NCBI GenBank assembly: GCA_023238725.1
Contig: CM041536.1
Coordinates: 11,620,271-11,684,270 of the forward strand
From: Scortum barcoo
Taxonomy: Eukaryota; Chordata; Actinopteri; Centrarchiformes; Terapontidae
DNA: 64,000 nt
Direction: 5' to 3'
Position numbers and translations under genes: made by a program. This document shows positions 49,948 to 63,500 of the stretch, in pieces; the first letter of the stretch is position 1; every line of letters starts with the position of its first letter. The notes below the pieces were generated by a model, which saw nothing but the letters and a program-made list of their open reading frames with translations, had not been told where the DNA came from and did not search any database.

Positions 49948-52900
49948 ATGTCCGAGAGAGCAGGCAAAGACAAACTCAGGCGCAGTTTGTCCTTGTCCAA
50001 GAGCAAGAAGAAGAGAGGCGGTGTGTCAGCTGGGGGGCCTGGTTCCTCCACGTCCCCCATTACCTCCTTCTTCAGCAACCAGCCTCCACCCAAGCTGGCC
50101 TGCCCCCTGTGTGGCCACTTGGTGCCCAGATTCAAGATCAATGAGCACATTGATCTGCAGTGTCAGAGGTTTGAGAGGGGAGACAGCAGTGCCGCCTCAG
50201 CAAGCAATAGTGTTGTGCCAAGCAGCCAGCCGTCACCCAGGAGGAATCCCCCAAAGTCCCCCGATGTGGATCCAGATAAAGACGAGGAGATCAAAGATAG
50301 CAACACCACCAGCCCTTATTTCAAAAAGAATAATGTCCAGCAGCCACCGCGGGAGATAAACAGTAAAACCGTGGTCAGGATGATTGACCTTGGAAGCCTC
50401 TCATCCAAGTTATCTAGGAAATTTCATAAGGTTCCTGAGAGGGCACACACAGAGGACAAAAATGCAAAAGTAATGTGTAAGGAAACATGTCCTGACAAGG
50501 AAATACACTCTGAGACACTCAGCAGCTCACAGAAGGAAAACCTTCAGATTCAGTGTTTAGAAGACAAAAAAGATAGTGTAACAGTCATCGACTTCACTCC
50601 AACCAGTGCAGACACTCCAGCAGCTGTGGAAGGTTTGTCATGTTCAGAAAAAGGAGATCATCTTGAACGCAAACCATCTAAATCAGTCCAAAAAGTGGTT
50701 ACTCCAAAGCTGCTCTCTTCTCCCTCCAAACCGGCAAAGAGAAAAAAAGGAACAACTTCCACTGGTAGGGGGTCTGCTTTCAGAAAGAAAGCAAAATATG
50801 AGGGGAGCAGCAGGGAGCCAGAGGTGGAGGCATTGTGTAATGAAAGCACAGCAGAGACGACTGATAAGAACAAGCTTAAAACTGTGGTACCTTCAGATAC
50901 TGCTGCTTGTGCCCCCCCCCCCCTCTGAGTTCAGAGGAAACTTGGGAGAAAAGTGCTGCAGTTATCAGTAGTGATTCACTGCCAGAGTCTGGTGCTGAGA
51001 GCACTGCTGGAGACCGGGCCACCGAGAGCTTTTACCCCCCGCGGCTCCCCTACTACCTTCGTAACTTCCAGACTGTGCTACAGGCTGTCCTGGAGAACGA
51101 GGATGACAGGGCACTGTTCGACCAACATGATATGTCACTTGTGCAGGCATTTGAGAAGCTCTCAGGTACGCTGAAAACATCACTCAGTCATGTCATGTTG
51201 ATTTAATAATGTAAGTGGGACCTCATCACCCGTGTGTTTTTCCTCTCAAAGTGATGGGGCAGAAGCTGTATGTGAGACTCTTTCAGAGGAAACTAAAGTG
51301 GCTCCAAGTGAATAAACTGGATTATGAAGAGATATGCAGCAATCTGGGACCTGTTGCTCAGGAGCTGGTTCAGTGTGGTTTTCTACAGTCAGGTAAATTA
51401 TCCCTAATAATATATGTTGACTTTATGTTAGTGCATCTTTAGGAGAGAATGCTAAAACCCTATTAAATTATTAACATATTTATAATTATCCCATTCAAGG
51501 ATGTCATGCTCCTCTTGTTATATTTATGTTCTGACTGTTGTAATTGTGTAGTTGTAGTTGTGTTGGTTACATTTTAACAGTTTTAGCTACAAAACACACA
51601 TAATGGTTGAATTAAAATCTGCCTCCACTTCCTAACACTGTTCATCCCTCCTGCTTTGAAACTGCTGGTGCTCAAAGGTTTGAAAGGAGAGAGAGAGGAA
51701 AGGTAAAAAAAAAAAGAACAGAGGAGCTGTTATGTGAAATACATCACCCAGTGCATGCTGGGATCAGCTCGGATTGGTGGAATTGGTATTTAACTCACAA
51801 CACTGGGTCCCCAAACTCTGGAACAATCTGTTGAAATTCATCATTCTGCCTCAGTGACCTCCTTTAAATCTCTACTAAAATATATTATAAACTTTGGTGC
51901 ATTAATCAGTCTTTATGTGCCCTGTCACCTTTAAGTTCTAGTTTGTTTTATATCAGTATTTCTTTGTCATATTAAAGTTTGTAAGTATCCTGCTGAAACA
52001 CTGCATCACCCCTCACTTACATTTTCTGTTTCTCTCTTGCTCATGCCCTTACATGCTGTTTTTGTTTATCAAAGAGAGTGACCTGCTGGAATTACGCGAG
52101 GCTCTGGATCTGCTACCTGCTCCTGAGCTCAAAGCTCTGGCTAAGACTTTTCATTTGAGCAATTCCGCAACTCAGAAACAGCAGCTACTGGACGGACTTC
52201 TCCGTCTTAGCAAGCAAAAGTCCCTCTTCTCTGCTCAAAATAACATTGGGGCTGTCATCCTCAAAAGGTGAGAAGATCAACCGCGTTGTGTTCATTTGCA
52301 GTACTCGTATGGCTGTCATGATCTCACCCCATGTTCTCTCTAACCTCTAAAGGGCGAAGCAGCTTGCGGGTTCCTGTGTGCGTCTGTGTCGTGGCCCTCG
52401 GGCCGTATTCTCCCGCATCCTCCTGCTCTTCTCTCTGACGGACACCATGGATGAGGAAGAGATGGCGGCTGGTGGGCAGAACCAGCTCTACACCATCCTG
52501 CTGGTCAACTCGGGACGACTGGCCTTCCCAGATTACACAGTGCAGCGTGCAGCCAAGGTGTTCAGGGACAGAGAGGATCTTATAAGGTGAGGGTCTGCCA
52601 GAAGGGTTAAATTGAGTTATTTGTATTTTAAATATAAATAAATCCTCATGTTTCCATCTATCACAACAGATATGAAGCATCCATGCGAGCCCTGCAAGAG
52701 GTAGTCTCGGCTATGCAGGGAGGTCAGTGGGAGGAGGCCATGGAGCTTTACTCTGCTGCCAAAAGTGCCTGGCAGGAGCTGAGGCAAAACCATGACCTCA
52801 GGTGACACAAATCTTTTTATGTGCTGCTTCTGTCTAAAATAGAGACACACACAGGATATTGCTTCATGCTAACTCCATCTTTGCGTTGGACAGTCACGAG

Positions 52901-55171
52901 GAGGAGCTGCCCGTGTTCCTGCGCAGCTTCACCACAGGATGGGCTTACACTTGCATCTTATCCAGAGGGGTGGAGATCCTGCAGAGGCTTCGTCGCTATG
53001 AGGTTTTCTGTCCTTATCCACTCCCACTCTCAAACAAATTGACATATTTGCAAAGTTAAAAGGGTGTCATAGTCAGAGATGTTATGGGTCTACAGGAAGC
53101 AATAGAGGAGCTGCGGTCCTTGCTGTCTCAGTCCATTTACTGTCCTGACAGCCGAGGGCGGTGGTGGGACAGACTGGCACTAAACCTTCACCAACACCTA
53201 AAGAAACCAGAGCAGGTGAAGACCAGTATTTGTGGTTTTATTCACCTACTTTAAGACATCATCATTTATCTCTTCGTTTGACATTATACCCATTAATAAT
53301 ATTCATTTTTTCATTTGTTTTATGGCGCTGTTTTTTTTCCCACTTCTCCCAGACTATTTGTGCTATCAGAGATGGGCTGTCAGACCCTTTGGTGCGAACT
53401 GGACATAAACTCTCTCTTCATCAAAGAGCTGTTAGGATGAAAGAGTCTGCCAGCTTGAAGAAGTATCGCCTCCAACTGAAAGACCTGCCCACTGTCCAAG
53501 TCCAAGATGTCAAACATGTAAGTTTAGCACAGTGTGTCTGTATTTGAGTTTCTAGGGAAAAAACAAGTGTTAACCATTGGGCGTATGTAATAACAGATAT
53601 AAAAATTAATGTTTGTGCTTTTGTATGTAGGTGACTATCCGGGGGCAGTTATTCCCTCATGAGGGAGGCATGGGGAAATCTAAGTTTCTTATACCAGTCA
53701 ATGCTGAGGGGGAAGAGAGTGCTAATGCCACTGTAATATGCTCTGTGGAGGAGCTGTCTTTAGCACATTACCGCCAACAAGGCTTTGACCAAGGTAAGCT
53801 GTCTTGCTTCACCTTAAATAATACCCTTTTATCACCTTAACACTGTCTTGCCATTGTTAATGTAATAGGGATCCATGGAGAGGGCTCAACATTCTCAACT
53901 CTACTTGCTCTTCTGCTATGGGACATCATTTTCATGGAGGGTATTCCAGATGTTTTCAGAAATCCATTTCAGGTACACCAAGCACTACGTTTATAATATA
54001 AGCAGACTATCTATGCATCTGTACTAGTTTAACTTCTCCTCTTATCCTCTCACAGACCTGTCCGCTGGATCTTTACACCGACAGTTTCTACAAGAACAGA
54101 AAGGAGCTGATCGATTCTCGTGTGCAGTTACTTTGCGAGGCTTCTGTAGAGACTCTGCATGACATATTGGACAATGTGTGGACCTCCCAGGAGGGTAAAG
54201 TGTGTTCTTTGGTCAACTGGGAGCTTTTCTCATCCCTTCAACAGGCACAGGTACTTACTGTCACTCTCAGTGGCCACTTTATTAGGTACACCTGTACAAT
54301 AGAATGCAATTCACATCAACAACTCAGTCATAAATTCTTCTTTTACAAAGATAATAAAGTTCAGTTGTGATTGACACTGTCAATGAGATATTAATTTAAC
54401 TATATGGTTATTGTTAAGGTTATGGTTCGTAGTGCGGTTGACCTTAACTGAGTTAGATTGAGAGGTGTTTCTAATGTTTTGCCCACCCCATTTAGAAACA
54501 TGAGGGGGGATGAATATTAGAAACAACACAATAAAATCCAGTAGAAGCCAATCACTTACTGCAACCTCAGTGATGAAAATGTTGTCATTACGTCTCTATA
54601 TATTTAATGTCTCAGTAAACATTATATACATTTTACAAATGTACACCTAGTGTGTTTTTCACATTATGTCTAGTTACACTTGAAAAGATAATCCAAGTAT
54701 GCCTGCTATTATAAATAACTATTAAATGTGATACTGTAGGTACTAACATGGTTCTAACATAACTATTATATTCAATTTGCAGTCTCTTGTTTCATGCACG
54801 GGTGGAGCCTTCTTAGGAGGGGTAATAGCACGTATGTCAAAAGACTACAGACACTGTCGTGCAGGTTTGCCTGATCTAGTGGTGTGGAACACCTCAAACA
54901 ACAGCTACAAGGTGAGACTGCATCACCTGGCTCTTTTCCATAATTGCAGATGCTCTGTGGTACCTGATTATTTCAAGCCTGAGAAGATTATGCTGCAGCA
55001 TGCATTGTGACATGGCATGTTCTATTGTTGTAGTTGGTGGAGGTGAAGGGGCCCAATGACCGGTTGTCCCAGAAGCAACAGATCTGGCTGGATGAGCTGC
55101 AGAAACTGGGGGCTGACGTGGAGGTGTGTCACGTGGCGGCCACTGGAGCCAGAGGAGGTTGCCTGGAATAA
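49948..55171 (+). CDS. fan1: FANCD2/FANCI-associated nuclease 1, frame broken by a poly-C run in this sequence
   Basis: Nuclear 5' flap endo/exonuclease for DNA interstrand crosslink repair. Coding exons: 49948-51165, 51252-51392, 52075-52267, 52353-52586, 52670-52801, 52894-53002, 53096-53215, 53353-53517, 53631-53793, 53869-53972, 54056-54250, 54783-54911, 55034-55171; 3,041 bases, one short of 1,014 codons (human 1,017 aa). UBZ4 zinc finger: C52, C55, H67, C72. SPYF, the MLH1-binding motif of FAN1, is at 122-125. SAP and TPR-like regions follow, then the VRR_NUC nuclease with GLPDLVVW and VEVKGPND, the PD-(D/E)xK catalytic residues. MSERAGK at 49948 is preferred over the upstream in-frame ATG at 49888 because it matches the family start and has a CACCATG context. 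At 50912-50923 twelve Cs shift the frame into an early TGA. Confidence 0.93.
50912..50923 (+). other. fan1: 12-C homopolymer that shifts the fan1 frame
   Basis: Upstream frame reads ...AACAPPPL then TGA at 50926-50928. The downstream, family-like frame (LSSEETWEK..., later PYYLRNFQTVLQAVLENEDD) is entered one base differently. Total exon length is also one base short of a multiple of three. Sequencing miscall, polymorphism or a true lesion are all possible. Confidence 0.85.
51393..52074 (+). other. fan1 intron 2
   Basis: 682 bases without exon-like sequence. A short segment (51800-51960) with CTCTGGAACAATCTG and CTCAGTGACCTCCTTTAAATC resembles the coda of a LINE-derived repeat. Confidence 0.4.
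54262..54540. mobile_element. interspersed repeat in the fan1 intron
   Basis: Begins with TCAGTGGCCACTTTATTAGG, a phrase repeated in many teleost genomes, and ends near GGTGTTTCTAATGTTTTGCC. No open frame; probably a small non-autonomous element. Confidence 0.5.
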
Positions 55172-56505
55172 ACAGACACGGAGGAACTGACTGATAAGAC
55201 TTTGCTGCTAATCTGTCACAGTGTGTTCAAAATGGAAAAAAACTGCAGACAGCATCGCTGGGGAAAAATTTTTCTGGGTGCCTTTTCTGATTCTGGTCAT
55301 TTGGAACAGATGTTGATGTTCATCTCAAAATCTCAATCTCTCTTCTGTATATATCAAAAAATGTATCTTATGTGAGTTTAGGGAATGTCGTTGCAAAGAC
55401 TGTGCCTGGTGGCATTATCATCAGGGGAAACCACTGCCCTCAACAGGAAGAGGTGAATCATGAGATGAGGATCATCAGCGAGCACTGCCAGGATCAGAAA
55501 TAGCTTGCTTACAGATAATCACAGCTGATGTATGACAGGAAATGGATCCAACAACCACACCAAACTGATGGTGTTTCCTTTTTTTGGCAACTCTATGTTC
55601 TCAACCTCTTGGGTTGCCTAGCAACCAAAACTCACATTTACTGTAGCTGGCTTCCTATGAATTGTATGACAGCTCTATGAGTATGTTATGCAAGTAATTA
55701 CTATAATAATATGCCTTTAAATATGTTATGTTTTGCCGCTACTCTACCAGAAAAAATACTGTCAGTTGGGTAAGAAAGAAATAAGAGCAATAATTATTAT
55801 TATTATTGTTGATTATTTTCATTATCAAATTTTTTTTTGTTTTCTTCTATTAATTGATTAATTGTTTTCCCTGTAAAATGTCAGACATCTGCCCAACAAT
55901 CCTAAACCCAAATTATTCATCTCACTACACAAATCATTGCATACAACAGCAAATTTTAACAACTGTAAAGCTCTTTTCTTTAAAAGAATAACTAAAATGA
56001 CTATTTGATTAAGACGTGTTCCAATAAATTTTCTGTCACTCTGTTAACAAAAACGGCTCACCACTGAAATAAAATATAAAATAACAGATGAGACATGGCC
56101 CTGAACAGTGATGTGTAAAATGGTGTGGTGATGGATGGTGTGGACACTAAAATATTAAAAGGCCACTTTGTGATTCCTCTTCCTGTTGTGCCTGTGGTGG
56201 AGGAGAAAGAAAGATGTACACACACACACACACGAAGCAAACATTACATTAACACCCGGGCATCATTAGTGTGCTGTGATGTGTGCAGGACCTAGATCAT
56301 GGAGGTGCTGAGTGTGTGTGTGTGTGTGTGTAGGGAGGAAAAAAAGAGAGGGAGGAGGGCGGGGGGGAGTTCCGGGCAGCCCTGCGTCTGACGTCACGAC
56401 GCAGGCGAGCGAGGAGGCGATGAGAGGAAGGTGCAATAAACACACAGGGCGTCTGCGCCTGTCTAAGTAGGACAATAAAGTGAAAACGACATCAATGCTC
56501 TAACA
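55172..56505. other. fan1 3' region and adam10 upstream region
   Basis: Contains the fan1 3' UTR, a dispersed repeat copy at about 55770-56030, short CA/GT runs (56218-56233, 56311-56330), and from about 56330 a GC-rich segment with CpGs likely to be the adam10 promoter and 5' UTR. An AATAAA at 55167-55172 overlaps the fan1 stop codon; another lies at 56023-56028. Confidence 0.5.
56330..56505 (+). promoter_or_regulatory. GC-rich adam10 promoter/5' UTR region
   Basis: CpG-bearing segment (GACGTCACGACGCAGGCGAGCGAGG split across 56391-56415) directly upstream of the adam10 ATG. Contains a TGACGTCA-like CRE half (TGACGTCAC, 56389-56397). No TATA box. Confidence 0.4.
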
Positions 56506-59500
56506 ATGGATTCGCCAGACATGCTTCTCCTGAAAGTTTTCCTCTTCGGCTGCCTGCTCAGCTACACCCAAGGTGAGTGAGGCCGCACCTCGGCGGGGGG
56601 AAAAAAACCTCAGAAGTTTGTGTTAAAGAGAGGAGAGAGGAGCAGAAAGGCTCGGTAGCTCCGTCAGCTAACCGGAGGGATCAGCGGGGCCTTGCTTGTT
56701 GTGAAGAGGACTGCACCCTTTTCGCCGCGTCGCTTCAACGCCGCCAATCTACCGCGGCGCAAAAGATGACACGGGTTGGCTTCACGGATTGAAACGAAGC
56801 GACACAGCCGAGTTATTTCTGCGTGTTGTCACCGGGTTTCGTCGCCAGGCTCGGGTCGTTTTTTTCTGTTGTTATCGTGCGAACAGCAGCGCCGGCAGCC
56901 ATTGTTATGAGGAGAGATGCAGACCGGGTTAACATACCGATAGCTCCCCGCTAGCCTAGCAACCTTAACGATGTGTGTGTGACATGAAAAATAAAACAAA
57001 AACGAAATAATAAGAATATAATTAAACACTGATTTCTTGTTGTCTGCTCCTTGTCAGGGGTTTCTTATTTTATGACACAAGTTTTCAGGTTTTGCTGTGA
57101 TTTCGCAGACCGTTTCTTATGTTTTCTTTTTTCCTAATCTAGCCATTAAACTGCAATAACTCTGGATATGTTACTTTAAATTGAAATAAATCATTATGAT
57201 TTCCCTTTTTAAACAAAATTGACACCCATTGAAAATGCTGTATTGATTTGTGCTGCACCTCTTGCATCACACCAACTATATGTTGCTGCACTGTGCTGTT
57301 TTAATGTAAACGTATACACCTGTGAAATGAAATTGGCTGCATAGGAGGTGAATTTACTTATATAAGAGTCTCAGCCAGGGTTTAGGTCCATACTTGTGTG
57401 TGCTGATGGGAATATTTTAATTTCAGGATGGATCAAACTGTTAAAAGTAGCAATCACAACTTCTTATTAATATAAAATGAATATAAAAAGATTTATGTGA
57501 CTGATTTACCACGTGATTTTTATCAATCTGATATTGTTTTGTTCAGGTTTTTGAGTAATTCAGATGGTTTTGTATATAACCTATGCATGTAGTCTTTGTG
57601 TTTGTTCAATATTTGCTCATTTGCTCTCATTTGTTGTAGGCCTTGAGAAATTATAATGTTTCTCAACAGCCATGGCCTTCACTTCTCATAGTCACCTCAA
57701 TGAAAAATTTAATGTTAGCACTTAAATATTTCATACGGCACATGAACAGAGAACTAGCTGAAGCCTGGTCTACTTACCCGGCTTAGATAATTACACTGAA
57801 TCCTGTAATTTATGGCTTACTAGTCAGGCATAATTACCTTTCAGACACTGCTAATTACATATACTATATTTACTGAAAGAGATCTCGTTTGGTTTTTATG
57901 TTGTGGGGAAGAGATCAGATCTTACAGATGTGCCAGTGCGCTCAGTCTGAACACTGAAAACAGAGAAACTTTCAGAAGGGCTTGCACGGCCTAAACAAAA
58001 TTACTATGTCTGTCTGACTGCCTCACCAGTGCCGTCACATTGCTGAAATGGGTGGAGGTGCTCGAGAATCTCTTCCCTTCGAGTCCACCACCCACTCTTC
58101 TGGTGGCGAAATAATAATGCTGTGACGCTGGGGGCTGTTGTCGAGCACAGCTTAAATAGATTTAGCTGAATTTTAAAACACAGAGGATGCTGGTTAGCTG
58201 TCAGTTTCCATCATTTTAATCCCGCCTGTCAAACATCTGCTTCATAATCCATTTTTTTGGACACCTACATCATCCTAACATGTATCATTCCTCACTCATT
58301 TACTCTAAATGTCACCTTAAAGACAACGATTGGAGTATCTGATCCTTGAATATGTTGCCAAACATACAAAACAAGCGTTTTATTTGATCTGCTAAGAATA
58401 GTCCACCAGGGCTTTTGTGAATTTAAGGACTTGCATCTCATTTTTTGTTTTTCTTTTATATGTATATTTTCATGTTTCCTCTTTATAATCTTTTAATATC
58501 TGTGTAATGAGCTTTCAGGCACATCTATAAACGCACTCGCACACATTATCACATACGTGTACAGTCTGGAATGACGGACAAAAACATTTTTTATACGCCT
58601 ACTTCGCATTCATAAGATGTGCATTTCATACAGTTTCATAAGGCTTGTATTTTCCTTGTTTTGCTGATAACAGGAGTTTCTCTGTTCTCTCCGCACAGGA
58701 CACTATAGAAATCCCCTGAACAAGTACATCCGTCACTATGAGGGCCTGAACTACGACACAGAGCTTATGCACAGCAAGCATCAGAGGGCCAAGAGGGCAC
58801 TCTCTCACGAAGACAAGTTCCTTCATTTAGATTTTCATTCCCATGGAAGGTTTGTCACTTTTTTCCCACATAAAACCTGAAGGGAAATTCTGTCTGCATC
58901 CCTGTCTGTTTTTATGTCTCTCTTTATGTATCTCTTTATTTACCTGTCTGTGTATTTATATTCTCTAAAGCTCATCTCATATGCCTACATTTTTTATGAT
59001 TACAGGTAGAGGTCAGCTGTAGCGCAGATTTGCAATGCGATTGAAGGTTGTTTACATTTAATCCTGTTATATTAAATCAAAGACCTGGTCGGGTGTTTCA
59101 CATCGGCTGCATGGTAAGGATGGATGTTAGATCTGCCCTGGTTCTTTCTGTTCTCTCCATTAGTGCTAAACTGATTGATCATTTAAAGCGATCGACAGGA
59201 AATTAACTGGCGACTACTGTGATGATAGATTAATTGTTCAGGCTGTTTTTCCAGCAGAAAAAACCCAGACATTCTCTAATTCCAGTTCCTCAGTTTTGAG
59301 GATTTTCTGCTTTTCTTTCCGTTTCTGTTATGTGATAGTAAATTGAACATTTTCGCTTGGGACTGTTTGAAGACATGAATTCTGGCTTTAGATAATTGGA
59401 CTAGGTATTTTAAACATTTTTTTTTACATTTTATAGACCAAACAACTAATTTAGAATATTAATCGATGCACCGATGATTTTAGTTGCAGCCCTAGTGTGC

Positions 59501-60498
59501 AATTATTCTGAAATCCTCCCACAATCTAAGTACACGCATGTTAGTTGAAGTAAAGTTGCTAGTGTTTATGTGTATGTTAGTTTGCCATGTGATAGATCAG
59601 GTGTTTTATAGGGTATTTCTGCACACTTGATAACTGGGTGGGAACCCCCTAAAGGCATACAAAATGAATTGATGGATATCCATAGTCCTTGACATGGCTC
59701 TTCATCCACCATTTTTTAGGAGGTGGTGTTGGTTGATAGGAAGTGTCTATGCTCTCCATGACAAAGTCAAGACCATCTGGCTGGGAGCTTGGCAAAGGCT
59801 GCTTGTCGTCCGCGCTATAGCAGGGCCTGCTGTTCCCAAACTCTGGTGCTGCTTAATAGGGAAAAGGATGATAAGAGCTGTGCAAACAAACACACGGAAG
59901 GAAGATGTCTGTTCCTTTGAAAAGCCAGGATGTGTCAGCTTCTTTTCCTTTTGAATTCAGGACAAAGCTGGAGACACAACTCAAATTCTAACACTTAATT
60001 TGCAGCACCCCATCCACCTTCTATTTGCTGATTTTGTGTATGAATGTATCCCCAGAATTTAAATGCACCTTGCATTTTCCCCCTGAGATTAAGACAGAGC
60101 AGAAAACAACTGTGGCTCGATATGTTGTGTGCCCAACAGAAAACAGCCGATTTGTGTGCCATCATGTGAAGTTCAACTGTATTCTTCTGATCTAGATGTT
60201 TACAAAGACCTCTTGTTTTCTTGCTTTTCATTTAATGGCTGTGTCTGGCCTACAGAAGAGTAACTTCCTTAAAATACAAGCATACAATAAGAGCATTGTG
60301 TAGGTGTTACATGAAACCCAAGGTTTATTGTAACATCTTGCTTTTTCTGCCATATGTTTGATCAAGAAAAAAAAACCCAGCAATGTTTCAAGATGTCCCA
60401 ATTTTCCGTTCCCTCTCTTACAACATAAAGACTGCAGTTCCCCTTCTGCAACAGAAAACAGCTGATATGTTTTCTCTCACTAACCATGCCCCCCCCCC

Positions 60499-60546
<48 letters not shown>

Positions 60547-63500
60547 TTTATTAGCATTTTCCTTTTTCTTAAACAAGTGAATATTGCTTACATCCCAAAG
60601 TGAGGCCAAAGTGAGGCCAAATTCAGATCCACGCCCAAATCCATAGGCACTCTGTGACATGAATAATATATCAGCAGACAGTTTTGGGACATTACAGAAA
60701 CAAACTTCTTGCACTATAGATAGCACTGCAGTCCCATGTTGTAACCTGGTTCATCACATTCAAATGTGTTGTTTTCTCAGGCATTTTAATTTGCGAATGA
60801 AGAGGGATACTACCTTGTTTGCCCAAGATTTGAAGGTGGATGTTTCGGGAGACGAGATTCCTTTTGATACCTCTCACATCTACACCGGAGAAATTTATGG
60901 TAAGCCGCTCCTTCTCATTCTTAGGTACTTTTTAATGTAATCACTGCAGCCATGCGGTTTAAGGCATTTTGGCAGACAGCTGTTTCATGTTTTTTCCTCA
61001 AACATGAAAACTTGATCTCATATGAATTCTCTGACGCACATGCCTCTGTAATCTGGATTCCCAGGTGAGAAAGGTACGCTGACTCATGGTTCCATTGTGG
61101 ATGGTAAGTTTGAGGGCTTCATTCAGAGCTACCACGGCACCTACTATGTGGAGCCGGTTGAGAGGTACCTGGAGGGGAAAGACGTGCCCTTCCACTCGGT
61201 CATCTATCACGAAGACGACATACGTGAGTCCCCAGCAACTTCAGCTACACAAACACTTTGACCTGCCATTTTCCTGTAATCATCGTGTACATGTAATTGG
61301 ATGCACGCATATGTAAATGTGGGATCAGGAAAGTGCAAGGTTAGAGAGCTTATGGAGGCAGACTGGTGTGATCGCCCTCCAGGGAGCACAGATACCCGAG
61401 GTGCTCATTAGCCAAGTAACATGATCTTCCTCTCGGGCTACACGCTCATTTTAGCAGCCTTTACAATGTTGGTAGTGATAGTGAGCACCAAGCTTACGAC
61501 ACCACACAGGCACTTCCTAATTCTAAATCATCTGTGTACATATAGTATGTGGCTGAGGGGCAAATTAAACAGAAATGTGAGGGGAATCGCTAATGAGAGC
61601 GACAGGAGAGTAACATCTCACATTGCAAAGCTAGGCTTAAGTGGCGTGTAAGTACATCCATTAGCTGATCATGAATAGTGCTAGAAATAGTGACTCAGGG
61701 GGTTAAGTAGCTAACGTTGTATCCCGTAATCCTAACAGTGTTATGTCTGCCTCTCTCGCTCAGACTACCCGCACAAGTACGGTCCAGAGGGAGGCTGTGC
61801 TGACAGCTCAGTGTTTGAAAGGATGAAGAAGTACCAAGCCTCGGCCATGGAGAGCCCACCCAAGGTGAACTTCACCATGCACTGCAGTAAACCCATAAAT
61901 CCTTAATAAGTGTTTATTTAAAGGTTCAGTTCTGGGGAGCAATTTTCCCCTCTAATCAGGATCACAGATACCCGTGGATGCCCTTGTTAAATTTCTGTGT
62001 GCAGTTTGAAGTTATATTGACTGGTGAGAATAGCCTTTATCAGCTCAATTAATGGATGTCCACACGATTAATTAGTAACTCATCTCATTTGCTAGGGAAC
62101 AAAACTGTTCTTTGCTGAAAGTTTTAAACATCACCCTACTTTGGGGTTGTATGCGGTAACGCCTGAGTAAGTTAACACCAGGCTGTAAAGAAATGTTTTG
62201 CTGTCCTCTCTGAGTGAAAGTTTTAAACCTGTTTCACCTCTGAGCCAGCATCCCTGCTGGGTGTGGTCAAAAGGATGCTCTTTGACAACTGTTACCATCA
62301 ATGCAGGAAGTTAAGAAGTGAAAGAAGAAGTGCAGGTCAGAAGGAAAACGTGATTTTTAGGAGATGTTAAGTTGCTCTTCAAAAACAGAGAGCCTGAAAA
62401 TACATGACAAATATCCAAATGTCTGTAATAGCATTATTCCCCTGGAAAATGTGACATTACTGCTCAGAACACAAAAATATCCAATTGTCCAACTGAGCTT
62501 GGATACTGCATTGTTAATTTTTTAAACGTAGTTAGCCTATTAGTTATTTATATATATTCACATTTCTATATTATTGTTATTTAGTGTGCTTTTCTTCTTT
62601 TTCTTCCATTTCACACCATATTCTTGTATACAGAATATACAGCACCTGTTCTTCAGCAGAGTTGCAGTTCATGAACATACTGCAGCTGAAAAAAACACAA
62701 CCTAAAAATATCAGGCATTATTTATTTAACCACTGTTTCGGTTAAAATGCTACATATATGTTTTATTTAACTTGTCTATTTCCTGCTTTCCGTCTCTGGT
62801 GCTGCTCACACCAGGAGCTCCACACCGAGGCAGACTCTAATGACCCCGTGCTGCTGAGGAAGAAGAGGATGGCCCAGGCTGAGAAAAACACCTGCCAGCT
62901 TTTTATTCAGACTGACCACCTCTTCTACAAGTACTACAAGACCAGAGAGGCTGTCATTGCTCAGGTAACATACGATCACTTACTTGATTCCTGTGGTTCT
63001 GTTAGAATTAAATCTGCGCAGTCAGTATGTGGAATTTTTGTTGCTGGAGAGGCATATTTTTAACCAACGATAACATCTAAGAGTATAAATGATAATTAGC
63101 ATTGGAGTAATGAAATGTCTCATTCGGCGCAAGGGCTGAGTCATAACACTTGGACTAGACGAACAAAAAAAAATCACTGTAAATTAAGGTTGTATTAAGC
63201 TGTAATGACTGGTTTCCTGTTTGAAATGTAAAACTCAGAGCCTGGATGTACACAACAAGTGGCAACAAATAGCCAGTGTCCATGAAAATACAGTTCCCAT
63301 GGAAATGTGGTATGTTTTAAGGAAAATCTTGCTCACCAATTAACGCATTCATTTTCCTTGGTTTTAATTGTACAAAAACGCGACATGTCGAAATAACAAG
63401 TTGCGTCTTTGTTCTGGACTGTTTCTTGTCTGGGCTCAGTAAATTCCTGGAGTCAAACAAACTAGGCGAAACAAGTGTTAATTAGTGCGATTCCGAGTAT

